Source of the DNA: Acidaminococcus sp. CAG:917
GTDB taxonomy: Bacteria > Bacillota > Clostridia > Christensenellales > CAG-917
NCBI GenBank assembly: GCA_000437555.1
Contig: FR901021.1
Location: forward strand, 21,866 to 40,310
Length of the DNA: 18,445 nt
Reading direction: 5' to 3'
Shown: positions 1 through 6,475 of the stretch, piece after piece
Layout of the letters: every line of letters starts with the position of its first letter
How positions within the stretch are numbered: position 1 is the stretch's first letter
The notes under the pieces: generated by a model
Databases searched by the model: none
Seen by the model: only the letters and a program-made list of their open reading frames with translations
What the model was told of the DNA's origin: nothing
Translations under genes and position numbers: made by a program

Positions 1-71
1 ATATCCTTATCTAAGCGCCGCAGGCGCAACTCCGAAAAAGCGGTAGCTTTTGAGGGAAAGGAGTCGCAGGC

Positions 72-104
72 GTAAAAAGAAACGGCAAGCATTATGCTTG
101 CCGT
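72..104 (-). terminator. Hairpin with U-rich tail, possible minus-strand terminator
   Basis: Arms ACGGCAAGCA (82-91) and TGCTTGCCGT (95-104) pair perfectly around a 3-nt loop. Read on the minus strand the stem is followed by TTTCTTTTT (73-81), as in an intrinsic terminator. It lies about 245 nt beyond the gajB stop, so it could end gajAB transcripts, or it could be an internal part of the GC-rich repeat. No other gene that would use it is visible. Confidence 0.45.
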
Positions 105-260
105 GCTAAATATCGCCTTGCGGCGACGCTGTGGCGGCGAGTTATATCCTTTGTACGAACTTTAAAAAAATTACATCAATATAGCTTGAATAACTTAAAA
201 ATAATCGCTATGATGCTTTAAAAAATATATCAATGTGCGGAAATATAATTGCTTTGTCAG

Positions 261-290
261 GAGATGTTCGGCGCAAACTTTTAACATCTC
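261..290. repeat. 8-bp inverted repeat with 14-nt loop
   Basis: GAGATGTT (261-268) and AACATCTC (283-290) are perfect reverse complements. Neither strand has a U-run after it, so it is not a standard terminator. It sits 58 nt beyond the gajB stop codon and could be a 3' mRNA-stabilising hairpin or a protein-binding site. Function unknown. Confidence 0.4.
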
Positions 291-348
291 GACTTAAGGA
301 ATGAGTAAAATTGTATTAAGGAAAAGCAATAAAATGTTGTATTGAAAA

Positions 349-1437
349 TCAATGCGAATCCCATACTGTGATATGGGGATTATGTAATTGCGATAAATCA
401 TTATTCTCAATTACAATACCGACCTTATGTTTTGCCCTTGTCAAAGCGACATAGCATTTACATAATGTTAATGGAGAATCTATATATTTAAAATCATTTA
501 GTAAAAAAGCCTGTTTTATTTTTTTTGTCGGATATATGAGTACATTTTCATAAGTAGAACCTTTTGATTTACCAAAAGTCATTACTTTGAATGTATTATT
601 TATACATGTCTTTGAATTTAATCGAAGTTGCACAGTCTCTTGCTCTTGCTGTAAAAATGTTGATATATTTTGTTTTAATACAAAATAAAGACCATCGCCT
701 TCTGTAAATTGTGAATTTGAATGTGATTGGGCAAAACTAGGGAACATCTTTGATGCATATGTAATAATACTTTCTGGACATCTATATGAATTATTTAATG
801 TTGTTGAATCTACTTCACAATATTTTTCACATTCATTTCGAATAAAACCCTCCTTATCATTTTCATATTTTTTATTTTTTCTAGAAAAATGTGTAGTATA
901 AGTTTTTTGTCTTGGATCGCCAACTAACGTAATTGTAAAACGATTTTGCATAAGAACTTTAACAATTTCCAAATCATAGCCCGCAAAATCTTGAAATTCA
1001 TCAATATATATCTTTTTAAACAACCGGTTAAGACGATTTATAATTTTATCCTTTCTTTCAATTATTGTATTGTAAGCGAGCAATGCGATTTTATCAGAAT
1101 AAATTCTATTATTACTGTCTAAATAATGATTTTGAGATTGTTGATTAGTATATGGTGCAGATTGATAAGATACCAAATTTATTCCTTTAATATCGGTATT
1201 GATATAAGGCAACAAAAATGGATTTATTAAATGTCTTAGTTCAAAAGTAAACCATGGAAGAATTTCTACATTTGCTGGAATGAAGCCGTTAATTTTGTAA
1301 AATTTGCGCCTTATTTCATCGCAGTTTTCATCAGTAAATGTGGTAATTAATATTGAATCAGAAGACTGCAATGAGTCTTTTACTATTTTTGTTGTTTTCC
1401 CGCTTCCTGCACATGCAATTATAAATTTATTTTTCAT
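349..1437 (-). CDS. gajB: Gabija-type UvrD-like superfamily 1 helicase (compact GajB)
   Basis: Superfamily 1A (UvrD/Rep-like) helicase or nucleotide sensor, expected to act with GajA in anti-phage defence. In 362 residues all core motifs are visible: Walker A around 8-16 (CAGSGKTT), Ia around 31-35 (ITTFT), motif II IDEFQD 145-150, motif III LVGDPRQ 171-177, SYRCP 217-221, a motif V-like TFGKSKGSTYENV 287-299, and motif VI YVALTRAK 329-336. There is little room for the 1B/2B insertions of UvrD, so it is much shorter than the roughly 490-residue GajB of Bacillus cereus. I chose the ATG at 1437, which overlaps the end of gajA by 11 nt; a GTG at 1446 is possible. No strong SD is visible, so translation is probably coupled to gajA. 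Very AT-rich. Family assignment is firm; the Gabija label rests on the pairing with gajA. Confidence 0.85.
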   Translation of the reverse strand: MKNKFIIACAGSGKTTKIVKDSLQSSDSILITTFTDENCDEIRRKFYKINGFIPANVEILPWFTFELRHLINPFLLPYINTDIKGINLVSYQSAPYTNQQSQNHYLDSNNRIYSDKIALLAYNTIIERKDKIINRLNRLFKKIYIDEFQDFAGYDLEIVKVLMQNRFTITLVGDPRQKTYTTHFSRKNKKYENDKEGFIRNECEKYCEVDSTTLNNSYRCPESIITYASKMFPSFAQSHSNSQFTEGDGLYFVLKQNISTFLQQEQETVQLRLNSKTCINNTFKVMTFGKSKGSTYENVLIYPTKKIKQAFLLNDFKYIDSPLTLCKCYVALTRAKHKVGIVIENNDLSQLHNPHITVWDSH

Positions 1438-3058
1438 TATATACACCGATAGAATCTAATATGTATTGGGGATAATTTATCTTCTCAGTACTTTTAAATA
1501 TTTTCCAGGCTACATCAGTTTTATTCTTAATCATATAGTGTAATAGATCCTCTTCAGTAGAATAAGTTTTATTCATAATATTGTTAAAGATAGCAAGAGA
1601 ATTGGCTCGTAACAATTCGGGTTCTAAAGTATTAAGATTAGGAACCGAATCTTTGCTTGTATTTGTGTCCGAATGCTTTACTATAGTTTTAGAATAACAT
1701 ATTTCAATGTTTGGAAGGTCACAATAATCTTTGTATTTTCCTTTTAACGCTTCTACATTACCATCATTGTCTGTTACTATACATGTTGTCAAATTTAATT
1801 GTTTTGCTATTTCTAAAAATCGTAAAAACGATAAACCAACTGAGATAATATCAATTCCATCATCAATTGGCAATTTACCGTATTTATCTTTATAAGCACG
1901 TTGAATAATCAATTCATCTGAATCGCCTTCAACAAGAATTGATTTATCACACAATAAAAACCTTAAAGTATCGTAACCGGATTTTTTTTCGAAAAATTCC
2001 GTTGTGTCATCACTAATATCTTCAAAAGATATACAATTCGTGCAGCTGATTAAAAGTAAATTGTTTAATCCTAGCTTATTTAAAACAAAACTACTGTGCG
2101 TTGTAATAATAACTTGAAATTCACTTAGCTTCGTTTTAATAAATGATAATAGTTTATTCAGATTGCCATAAGCAAGATGACATTCTGGTTCTTCTATCAT
2201 TATAATACCCTTGTTTTTAGTGCTTTGATTAGTAAAAGACAAATAAGTTTTTATTACACATTGTTCCCCTTTGCCGATATGTTCAAAGGGTATTTCATTT
2301 ACTTTTGTTGAAATTAAGTTTTCCCATGAGGTTTTGGAAACGCTTAATACGCCAAGAGATACATTCTTGTCTTTTAATTCTTGATTTTCTAAAATCTTTT
2401 CATTAATTTTATTAACAGTATCATTATTTACTAAATTATCAAAAACTTTTCTTTGAGCTTGTGACATTTTTACTGATGCGTCATCATCAAAAAATTCTTT
2501 AATAATTTTAGAAGTGTATAAATTATTTGACGAGAAATTATCGGAGTCAATCATTAATCCTTTAAGGCCTATAAATCTATTATTATAATAATCTCTCCGA
2601 GCGAAAGAACGCCAACGAATTTGATAATACTCTATAGGTAGGCTATCAATTTCATTGTTTTTAATCATAGTTGAGTAGGCTTCTTTATATTTTTCATCAA
2701 ATTCGATGTAAAAAGTAAAACCATCTCCAGTGCTACCATCGGGAGTATCATCACCATTACATTCGGCAAAAGAATCAAAATAAACAGAAATTTCAATTTT
2801 AGGAGGGTCTTGTTTTTCTTCAGTTTTTAAGCTCGCCAGATACGCATCAACACAATTTTTATTAAAAATATCTTGATTTAGAATTTTTAAAATATTTTTA
2901 CCTTGATAATAGCCTGTTAGAGCTAAATTAAGGGCTTCAAGTATTGTTGACTTGCCAACACCATTATTGCCAACAATTATTGAAGTGTTGCTAAATTTAA
3001 AAGTTCTTAATTCAGAAAAAAGTTTAAAATTTTTTATACATAAACTTGTTACTTTCAT
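1427..3058 (-). CDS. gajA: Gabija-type OLD-family ATPase/TOPRIM endonuclease (GajA)
   Basis: Class 2 OLD-family protein: an N-terminal ABC/SMC-like ATPase with a C-terminal TOPRIM nuclease domain. In the Gabija family this subunit nicks or degrades DNA and its activity is held back by nucleotides until infection changes their pool. Visible in 543 residues: Walker A GNNGVGKST 30-38; a signature-like GKGEQ 262-266; Walker B IIMIEEPE 285-292; H-loop TTHS 319-322; TOPRIM ILVEGDSDE 374-382 with metal-binding E377; and the DxD pair D430/D432 in VTDNDG. The length is close to known GajA (about 580). The start ATG has a purine-rich GGGGAGAGGG upstream. gajB follows with an 11-nt overlap, the diagnostic arrangement. 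A lone OLD nuclease or a retron Eco8-like effector is unlikely, because a helicase is adjacent and no reverse transcriptase is present. Confidence 0.88.
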   Translation of the reverse strand: MKVTSLCIKNFKLFSELRTFKFSNTSIIVGNNGVGKSTILEALNLALTGYYQGKNILKILNQDIFNKNCVDAYLASLKTEEKQDPPKIEISVYFDSFAECNGDDTPDGSTGDGFTFYIEFDEKYKEAYSTMIKNNEIDSLPIEYYQIRWRSFARRDYYNNRFIGLKGLMIDSDNFSSNNLYTSKIIKEFFDDDASVKMSQAQRKVFDNLVNNDTVNKINEKILENQELKDKNVSLGVLSVSKTSWENLISTKVNEIPFEHIGKGEQCVIKTYLSFTNQSTKNKGIIMIEEPECHLAYGNLNKLLSFIKTKLSEFQVIITTHSSFVLNKLGLNNLLLISCTNCISFEDISDDTTEFFEKKSGYDTLRFLLCDKSILVEGDSDELIIQRAYKDKYGKLPIDDGIDIISVGLSFLRFLEIAKQLNLTTCIVTDNDGNVEALKGKYKDYCDLPNIEICYSKTIVKHSDTNTSKDSVPNLNTLEPELLRANSLAIFNNIMNKTYSTEEDLLHYMIKNKTDVAWKIFKSTEKINYPQYILDSIGVYNEK

Positions 3059-3090
3059 CAGTTTACCCTCTCCCCATAATCATTAATTTA

Positions 3091-3120
3091 AGTGTATCAT
3101 ATTTTGTAAATATTTGTAAA
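3091..3120 (-). promoter_or_regulatory. Candidate promoter of gajAB
   Basis: On the minus strand TTTACA (3115-3120) is separated by 18 bp from TACACT (3091-3096), which carries an extended -10 TG dinucleotide. An alternative -10, TATGAT (3096-3101), lacks a good -35. The leader would be about 26-31 nt and holds the gajA SD. Two tandem 10-bp repeats overlap the -35 region. Confidence 0.4.
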
Positions 3121-3121
3121 T
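3102..3121. repeat. Tandem 10-bp repeat in the gajA promoter region
   Basis: TTTTGTAAAT (3102-3111) is directly followed by ATTTGTAAAT (3112-3121); 9 of 10 bases agree. The period is one DNA helical turn and the pair overlaps the proposed -35 of gajA, so it could bind a regulator. No regulator gene lies in the gajAB operon; the nearest is the divergent AbrB-like gene. It may also be chance in AT-rich DNA. Confidence 0.4.
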
Positions 3122-3187
3122 TTCTTTTTCACTAATTTAGTAGAATCTAAAATATAAGAAAATTAATTTATATTTACGTCTATTCTT

Positions 3188-3217
3188 TTGACATTCGACA
3201 AGTATATTTTGTATAAT
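3188..3217 (+). promoter_or_regulatory. Perfect consensus promoter of the abrB-like/ABC operon
   Basis: TTGACA (3188-3193) and TATAAT (3212-3217) with an 18-bp spacer. The predicted transcript start near 3224 gives a leader of about 35 nt carrying AAAGGAG (3246-3252), 6 nt before the ATG. Such a strong sigma-A promoter suggests repression, most likely by the first gene product. Confidence 0.85.
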
Positions 3218-3258
3218 AAGTAAGAAAAGTAATACTAATTATACCAAAGGAGTGTATT

Positions 3259-3486
3259 ATGGAGAATTTTCCTGAAGGTAAGTTTCTGACTACGGTAAAA
3301 ATCGGTCCCAAAGGGCAGATCGTCATTCCCAAAGAAGTGCGCGATATGTTTTCACTGAACGCAGGCGATTCGTTGATTTTGATGGCGGACAAAGGACAAG
3401 GGATTGCCTTGCAGCCGTATTCCTATGTAGAAACCTTTTGGAACGCCGTCAATCGCGCTAAAGACGAAGGGAAAGAGGAAAAATGA
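3259..3486 (+). CDS. AbrB/SpoVT-family DNA-binding regulator
   Basis: A 75-residue swapped-hairpin AbrB-type transcription factor. The core is visible at residues 9-45: TTVKIGPKGQIVIPKEVRDMF, split here as TTVKIGPKGQ and IVIPKEVRDMF, then LNAGDSLILM. That is the typical beta strands, the GQIVIPKEVR turn/helix and the GD-hydrophobic end of the SpoVT-AbrB fold. The C-terminal tail is charged. It is first in a three-gene operon: its TGA overlaps the next ATG (ATGA), so translation is coupled. This layout (small regulator, ABC ATPase, ABC-2 permease) parallels GntR-ytrBC operons, with AbrB in place of GntR. I infer autoregulation through the consensus promoter upstream. It is less likely an antitoxin (MazE-like), since no toxin is adjacent. 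Confidence 0.88.
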   Translation: MENFPEGKFLTTVKIGPKGQIVIPKEVRDMFSLNAGDSLILMADKGQGIALQPYSYVETFWNAVNRAKDEGKEEK

Positions 3487-4343
3487 ATGCGCTTGAAGTG
3501 AATGGATTGACGAAGGTTTATCCGGAATTTACCTTGGACAAAGCCAGTTTTTGCGTGCCACAGGAACATATTGTCGGGCTGATCGGAAGAAACGGCGCAG
3601 GAAAAAGCACGACGATTAAAGGTATTTTACGTCTTATCAATGCAGAGGGAAGTGTCTCTGTATTTGGAAAAGATTTTCTTAAAGAGGAAATGGCTGTTAA
3701 ACAAATGATAGGTTATGTCGGAGGCGGCTTTCGATATTATCCTATGAATACGCTTACCGCAATACGCAAAGCATACGCGCCTTTTTATCCGACTTGGAAT
3801 CAAAGTAGATATGAAAAATTCCTTTCGCAATTCGAGCTTATTGAAAGTAAAAAGGTAAAAGAGCTTTCCGAGGGAATGAAAGTAAAGTTTGCGCTTGCCC
3901 TCGCTCTCTCGCACGGTGCAAAGTTGCTTATCATGGACGAGCCGACAAGCGGCCTCGATCCGCTTTCTCGTGAAGAGTTTTGCGACATTATTTTACAGCT
4001 TGTACGCGAAGAATGCGTATCGGTTCTTTTCTCTACGCACATAACGTCCGACCTGATGCGAATCGCAGACGATATTGTTTATATCTCGCAAGGGAAAATT
4101 CTTGCGGCGTGTCCATTGAAAGAACTGCTAAATAAATATAAGTTAGCTCAGTTTGCTACTCTTGAGGATGCGACAGCGGCTAAAGCTATAGGCGTGAAAT
4201 CCGTAAAAGACGGATTCGAAGGGCTGCTTTGCGACAATATAAAAGGATTAAAGAACGCCACAATAATTGAAGCAACGATAGACAGCATAATGGTGCATTT
4301 GGAAAAAGCAAACAAGGAGGGAATATATGCTAAATCTAATTAA
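3483..4343 (+). CDS. ABC transporter ATP-binding protein (YtrB/BcrA-like)
   Basis: 286-residue nucleotide-binding subunit of an ABC-2 type exporter, acting at the inner face of the membrane. Motifs: Walker A GRNGAGKST 35-43, signature LSEGMK 128-133, Walker B LLIMDEP 148-154, D-loop SGLD 156-159 and H-loop H186. The usual Q-loop glutamine is not apparent: the region after IGYVG (77-81) is Gly-rich. The C-terminal third lacks a known motif. The start overlaps the regulator stop by 4 nt and has GAGGAAA just upstream; the end overlaps the permease by 17 nt. Related systems export peptides or respond to cell-envelope stress, but the substrate here cannot be told. Confidence 0.92.
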   Translation: MNALEVNGLTKVYPEFTLDKASFCVPQEHIVGLIGRNGAGKSTTIKGILRLINAEGSVSVFGKDFLKEEMAVKQMIGYVGGGFRYYPMNTLTAIRKAYAPFYPTWNQSRYEKFLSQFELIESKKVKELSEGMKVKFALALALSHGAKLLIMDEPTSGLDPLSREEFCDIILQLVREECVSVLFSTHITSDLMRIADDIVYISQGKILAACPLKELLNKYKLAQFATLEDATAAKAIGVKSVKDGFEGLLCDNIKGLKNATIIEATIDSIMVHLEKANKEGIYAKSN

Positions 4344-4983
4344 AAAGGAAATGCGTCTTTGCTTACATCCTACAGTTTTTATTTTCCTCTCTTTTGCAGT
4401 GCTTGTGTTCGTTCCAAGTTATCCGTATGAAGCTATTTTCTTTTTTTCTTGCCTCTCAGTATTTTTCAGTTGTATGATGACAAGAGAAAACGGGGACATT
4501 CCCTTTACCTGCACTTTGCCGGTGAAAAAAGAACAGATCCCTCTTGCTAAGATGTTGGTGGTATTCGGATTGCAATGTATTATTATGCTGTTGGTGGGGA
4601 TTATGGGAGCGATCAAAGGAGCAATTTTCCCCATAGAACAATATTTTAATTATTCCGGAATATCGGCAAATCTTGTTTTAATTGGGAACGGCGCGATTTT
4701 GCTCGGTATATTCAATTTGGTATTCTTCCCGTGTTATTTTAAAAAACCTGATAAAATCGGAGTTCCATTTATAATCAGTGCTATTGTTATATTCTTGTTA
4801 ATTAGCATTTTTATTGTTTTGCGTTGGGTAACTCCGCTTTATTCTACTACCCTGAACGGACTCAATTCCGAAAATACCGGTGCCAAATTAGTGGCTCTTG
4901 CGATAGGAATTGTCATTTATGCCGTTTTATCTGTCGTAAGCTGTAAGCTGTCAATGAGGCATTTCCAAAAAGTAGATTTGTAA
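4327..4983 (+). CDS. ABC-2 type permease (ABC2_membrane_5-like)
   Basis: 218-residue integral membrane partner of the preceding ATPase. About six hydrophobic segments can be seen, near residues 16-30, 34-51, 75-97, 113-137, 146-167 and 187-207. The N-terminal amphipathic LIKKEMRL and the short MMTRENGDI..TLPVKKEQIPLAK loop between the second and third segments are typical of small ABC-2 permeases of the YtrC/ABC2_membrane_5 type, where a cytoplasmic loop contacts the ATPase. AAGGAGG (4314-4320) lies 6 nt before the ATG, inside the ATPase gene. It is the last gene of the operon; a terminator follows at 5068. Two copies probably form the channel, which is inferred from the family. Confidence 0.88.
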   Translation: MLNLIKKEMRLCLHPTVFIFLSFAVLVFVPSYPYEAIFFFSCLSVFFSCMMTRENGDIPFTCTLPVKKEQIPLAKMLVVFGLQCIIMLLVGIMGAIKGAIFPIEQYFNYSGISANLVLIGNGAILLGIFNLVFFPCYFKKPDKIGVPFIISAIVIFLLISIFIVLRWVTPLYSTTLNGLNSENTGAKLVALAIGIVIYAVLSVVSCKLSMRHFQKVDL

Positions 4984-5067
4984 TCAATTATAGAGTTCTC
5001 ATAATTGAAAATTAGCAAATCTGTTGAAAAATGAAAACAAGCAATAAATTAGTGCCCTTAAATTTGC

Positions 5068-5106
5068 ATAGTCAGCCCTTTGTTTTTGGGCTGACTGTAT
5101 TTATTT
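5068..5106 (+). terminator. Intrinsic terminator of the abrB-like/ABC operon
   Basis: AGTCAGCCC (5070-5078) pairs with GGGCTGACT (5088-5096), extended by two further pairs (one of them G-T). A T-rich tail, GTATTTATTT, follows. It lies about 85 nt after the permease stop. Confidence 0.75.
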
Positions 5107-5138
5107 ACGTTTAACGATGATGCCGAAGTAATCGACAG

Positions 5139-5178
5139 CAAAAAATAATACGAACCCGTTTTCAGAGTTCGTATTATT
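5139..5178 (-). terminator. Intrinsic terminator of tRNA-Ser
   Basis: A perfect 12-bp stem: AATAATACGAAC at 5144-5155 with its complement at 5167-5178, 11-nt loop. On the minus strand it is followed by a run of six T (5140-5145). It starts only 7 nt after the tRNA CCA end, so it fits the tRNA transcript. Confidence 0.85.
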
Positions 5179-5184
5179 CCCTAA

Positions 5185-5273
5185 TGGCGGAGGAAGAGGG
5201 ATTCGAACCCCCGTGCCCGTGAAGGCAAACGGTTTTCAAGACCGCCTCGTTATGACCACTTCGATATTCCTCC
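5185..5273 (-). tRNA. tRNA-Ser (UGA), CCA encoded
   Basis: Read on the minus strand the acceptor GGAGGAA pairs with TTCCTCC, followed by the discriminator G and an encoded CCA. The anticodon loop is CTTGAAA with anticodon TGA, flanked by the stem GGT/ACC. A long variable arm (TTTGCCTTCACGGGCA), as in class II tRNAs, and the T-arm GGGGGTTCGAATCCCCC follow. 89 nt including CCA. It reads UCA and, by wobble, other UCN codons. It is a single-gene unit with its own promoter and terminator. Such tRNA genes are common integration sites, but no integrase or att repeat is visible. Confidence 0.96.
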
Positions 5274-5420
5274 AAGTCATAATATTAAGCCGATTTGCCG
5301 AAATACATCTCGATTTGTGCCGTTTTATAAAACACACATTTTGTCTTTGCTTAAAACATTTAGCAAAATATGATAGCTCACGCTTTGCCGCAAAGCCGAA
5401 ACGGGATAACTTTTTCAAGC
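5274..5420 (-). other. Structured ~147-nt leader of tRNA-Ser transcript
   Basis: The stretch between the predicted transcript start (~5420) and the tRNA 5' end. It holds three inverted repeats: GCTTTG/CAAAGC (5382-5396), TTTGCT/AGCAAA (5346-5367) and the palindrome GTTTTATAAAAC (5322-5333). There is no SD-preceded ORF. It may simply be removed by RNase P, or could be a small RNA co-transcribed with the tRNA. Confidence 0.4.
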
Positions 5421-5426
5421 GTTGAA

Positions 5427-5455
5427 ATTATAGCAAATAGCAAAAAAGATGTCAA
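5427..5455 (-). promoter_or_regulatory. Perfect consensus promoter upstream of tRNA-Ser
   Basis: On the minus strand TTGACA (5450-5455) and TATAAT (5427-5432) with a 17-bp spacer. The first RNA gene downstream is tRNA-Ser, about 147 nt from the predicted start. Confidence 0.85.
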
Positions 5456-5483
5456 CCGTTACGGCTTATAAAATGCAATTGAC

Positions 5484-5512
5484 TTGATAAAGTCGAAGTT
5501 TTGTTATACAAT
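5484..5512 (+). promoter_or_regulatory. Promoter of the rRNA methyltransferase gene
   Basis: TTGATA (5484-5489) and TACAAT (5507-5512) with a 17-bp spacer, 5 of 6 matches each. The predicted start near 5519 gives a leader of about 13 nt that still contains the SD GAGGA (5524-5528). It overlaps the in-frame upstream extension that begins with TTG at 5484, which supports the ATG at 5532 as the true start. Confidence 0.65.
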
Positions 5513-5531
5513 CAAGAAAACACGAGGAATT

Positions 5532-6326
5532 ATGGCAGAATATAAATGTCCCGTTTGCGGGAACAAGCTCAGTTTAAACGGCAAATCATACGTTTGCCCG
5601 TTGCACCACACTTTTGACGTGGCAAAGGAAGGCTACGTAAATTTTTTGAGTGCAAAGGACAAACACGCAAAAAGTCCCGGCGACAATAAGGAGATGATTT
5701 TAGCCCGCAGAGCAATTATGCAAAAAGGATACTACCGCCCCATTTACGAATATATAGCAAGTCACTTTTCGCTCGAGGGTAAATCCGTTTTGGACGTAGG
5801 CTGCGGAGAAGGATATCTTACAAGAGAACTCGCGCCGTATTGCGAATGCTGCGGCATCGATATATCCAAAGAAGCAATACGCCTTTGCGCCAAAGCGGAA
5901 AAGAAAATTTTTTACAGCGTGGCGTCAATGACTCATCTGCCCTTTTTCGATAACGAATTCGATTATGTCTTTTCGCTTTTCGCCCCCTATCATGCGGAGG
6001 AAATTGCAAGAGTTTTAAAGGGAAAGTTTATCGTTTGCACACCCGACAGAAGGCATCTTTTTGAATTGAAGCAAATGCTATACGATACGCCGATTGAAAA
6101 TCCCGAACCCGACTATAATTTAAAGGAGTTCGAGATTGAAAGACAGGAAAAGGTGCGAGGAAAATTTGCCGCAGACAAAGAAAACATACTGCCGCTTTTA
6201 AAGATGACTCCATACTACTATCGCACGCCCTATAGTGCAATCGATAAACTTGCAAATTTAAATGAAGATTTTAAAAAAGAAATATCTCTCGAATTTGTCA
6301 TAACCGTTTACGCAAAAAAACAATAA
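5532..6326 (+). CDS. rlmA: 23S rRNA (guanine-N1) methyltransferase, RlmA family
   Basis: SAM-dependent methyltransferase expected to modify a guanine in hairpin 35 of 23S rRNA (G745 in enterobacteria; G748 in the RlmA(II)/TlrB type of Gram-positives). The N-terminal zinc finger is intact: C6, C9, C22 and H26, as in E. coli RlmA. Then come the KEGYVNFL strand (32-39), the DNKEMILARR segment (51-60) and the SAM motif I LDVGCGEG (87-94). At 264 residues it has the family's usual length. The start at ATG 5532 is chosen over TTG 5484 because of the SD GAGGA and the promoter. In some actinomycete relatives this modification gives tylosin or mycinamicin resistance; here housekeeping is more likely. 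It is monocistronic, with a terminator right behind. Confidence 0.9.
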   Translation: MAEYKCPVCGNKLSLNGKSYVCPLHHTFDVAKEGYVNFLSAKDKHAKSPGDNKEMILARRAIMQKGYYRPIYEYIASHFSLEGKSVLDVGCGEGYLTRELAPYCECCGIDISKEAIRLCAKAEKKIFYSVASMTHLPFFDNEFDYVFSLFAPYHAEEIARVLKGKFIVCTPDRRHLFELKQMLYDTPIENPEPDYNLKEFEIERQEKVRGKFAADKENILPLLKMTPYYYRTPYSAIDKLANLNEDFKKEISLEFVITVYAKKQ

Positions 6327-6328
6327 AT

Positions 6329-6352
6329 AAAAACGCGCCCGTGCGCGTTTTT
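6329..6352. terminator. Bidirectional terminator between rlmA and fumC
   Basis: ACGCGC (6333-6338) pairs with GCGCGT (6343-6348) around CCGT, flanked by A-runs on the left and T-runs on the right. It therefore works as an intrinsic terminator on both strands: 3 nt after the rlmA stop on plus, and about 125 nt after the fumC stop on minus. Nothing else is seen in 6353-6475. Confidence 0.85.
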
Positions 6353-6475
6353 TATTTTTGTTTAATGTCATTAGTTATCGCCGCTGTCCGACTTATGCAA
6401 GATACTAAATTTAAAGCGGAATATACTGTCAATACTCATATCGCAAAAAATACTGTTTGCCAAACGGTCATTTTT

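Larger units (their letters stand above)
1..348. other. Non-coding flank of the defence module; GC-rich, repeat-like left part
   Basis: I see no convincing gene here. Positions 1-150 are GC-rich with recurring GCAGGCG and GCGGCG words, a 10-bp hairpin at 82-104 and a smaller one at 37-52 (AAAAGC/GCTTTT). This does not resemble the AT-rich DNA from about 160 onward. One minus-strand frame stays open to the window edge from about position 95, but it consists largely of these short repeats and has no SD, so I read it as a non-coding (possibly dispersed) repeat rather than a gene. Positions 160-348 are AT-rich and hold an 8-bp inverted repeat (261-290). The abrupt change in composition suggests an insertion boundary. 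Confidence 0.5.

Noticed and set aside
5236..5418. 60-residue minus-strand ORF over the tRNA-Ser leader
   Set aside because: No SD, runs into the tRNA gene and has a TTG start; it is a chance frame.
5185..5455. tRNA-Ser as an integration site of a mobile element
   Set aside because: No integrase, no repeated tRNA 3' end, and the neighbouring genes are chromosomal-type.
5484..5531. TTG start of rlmA at 5484
   Set aside because: It overlaps the predicted promoter; the zinc-finger spacing matches the family from ATG 5532.
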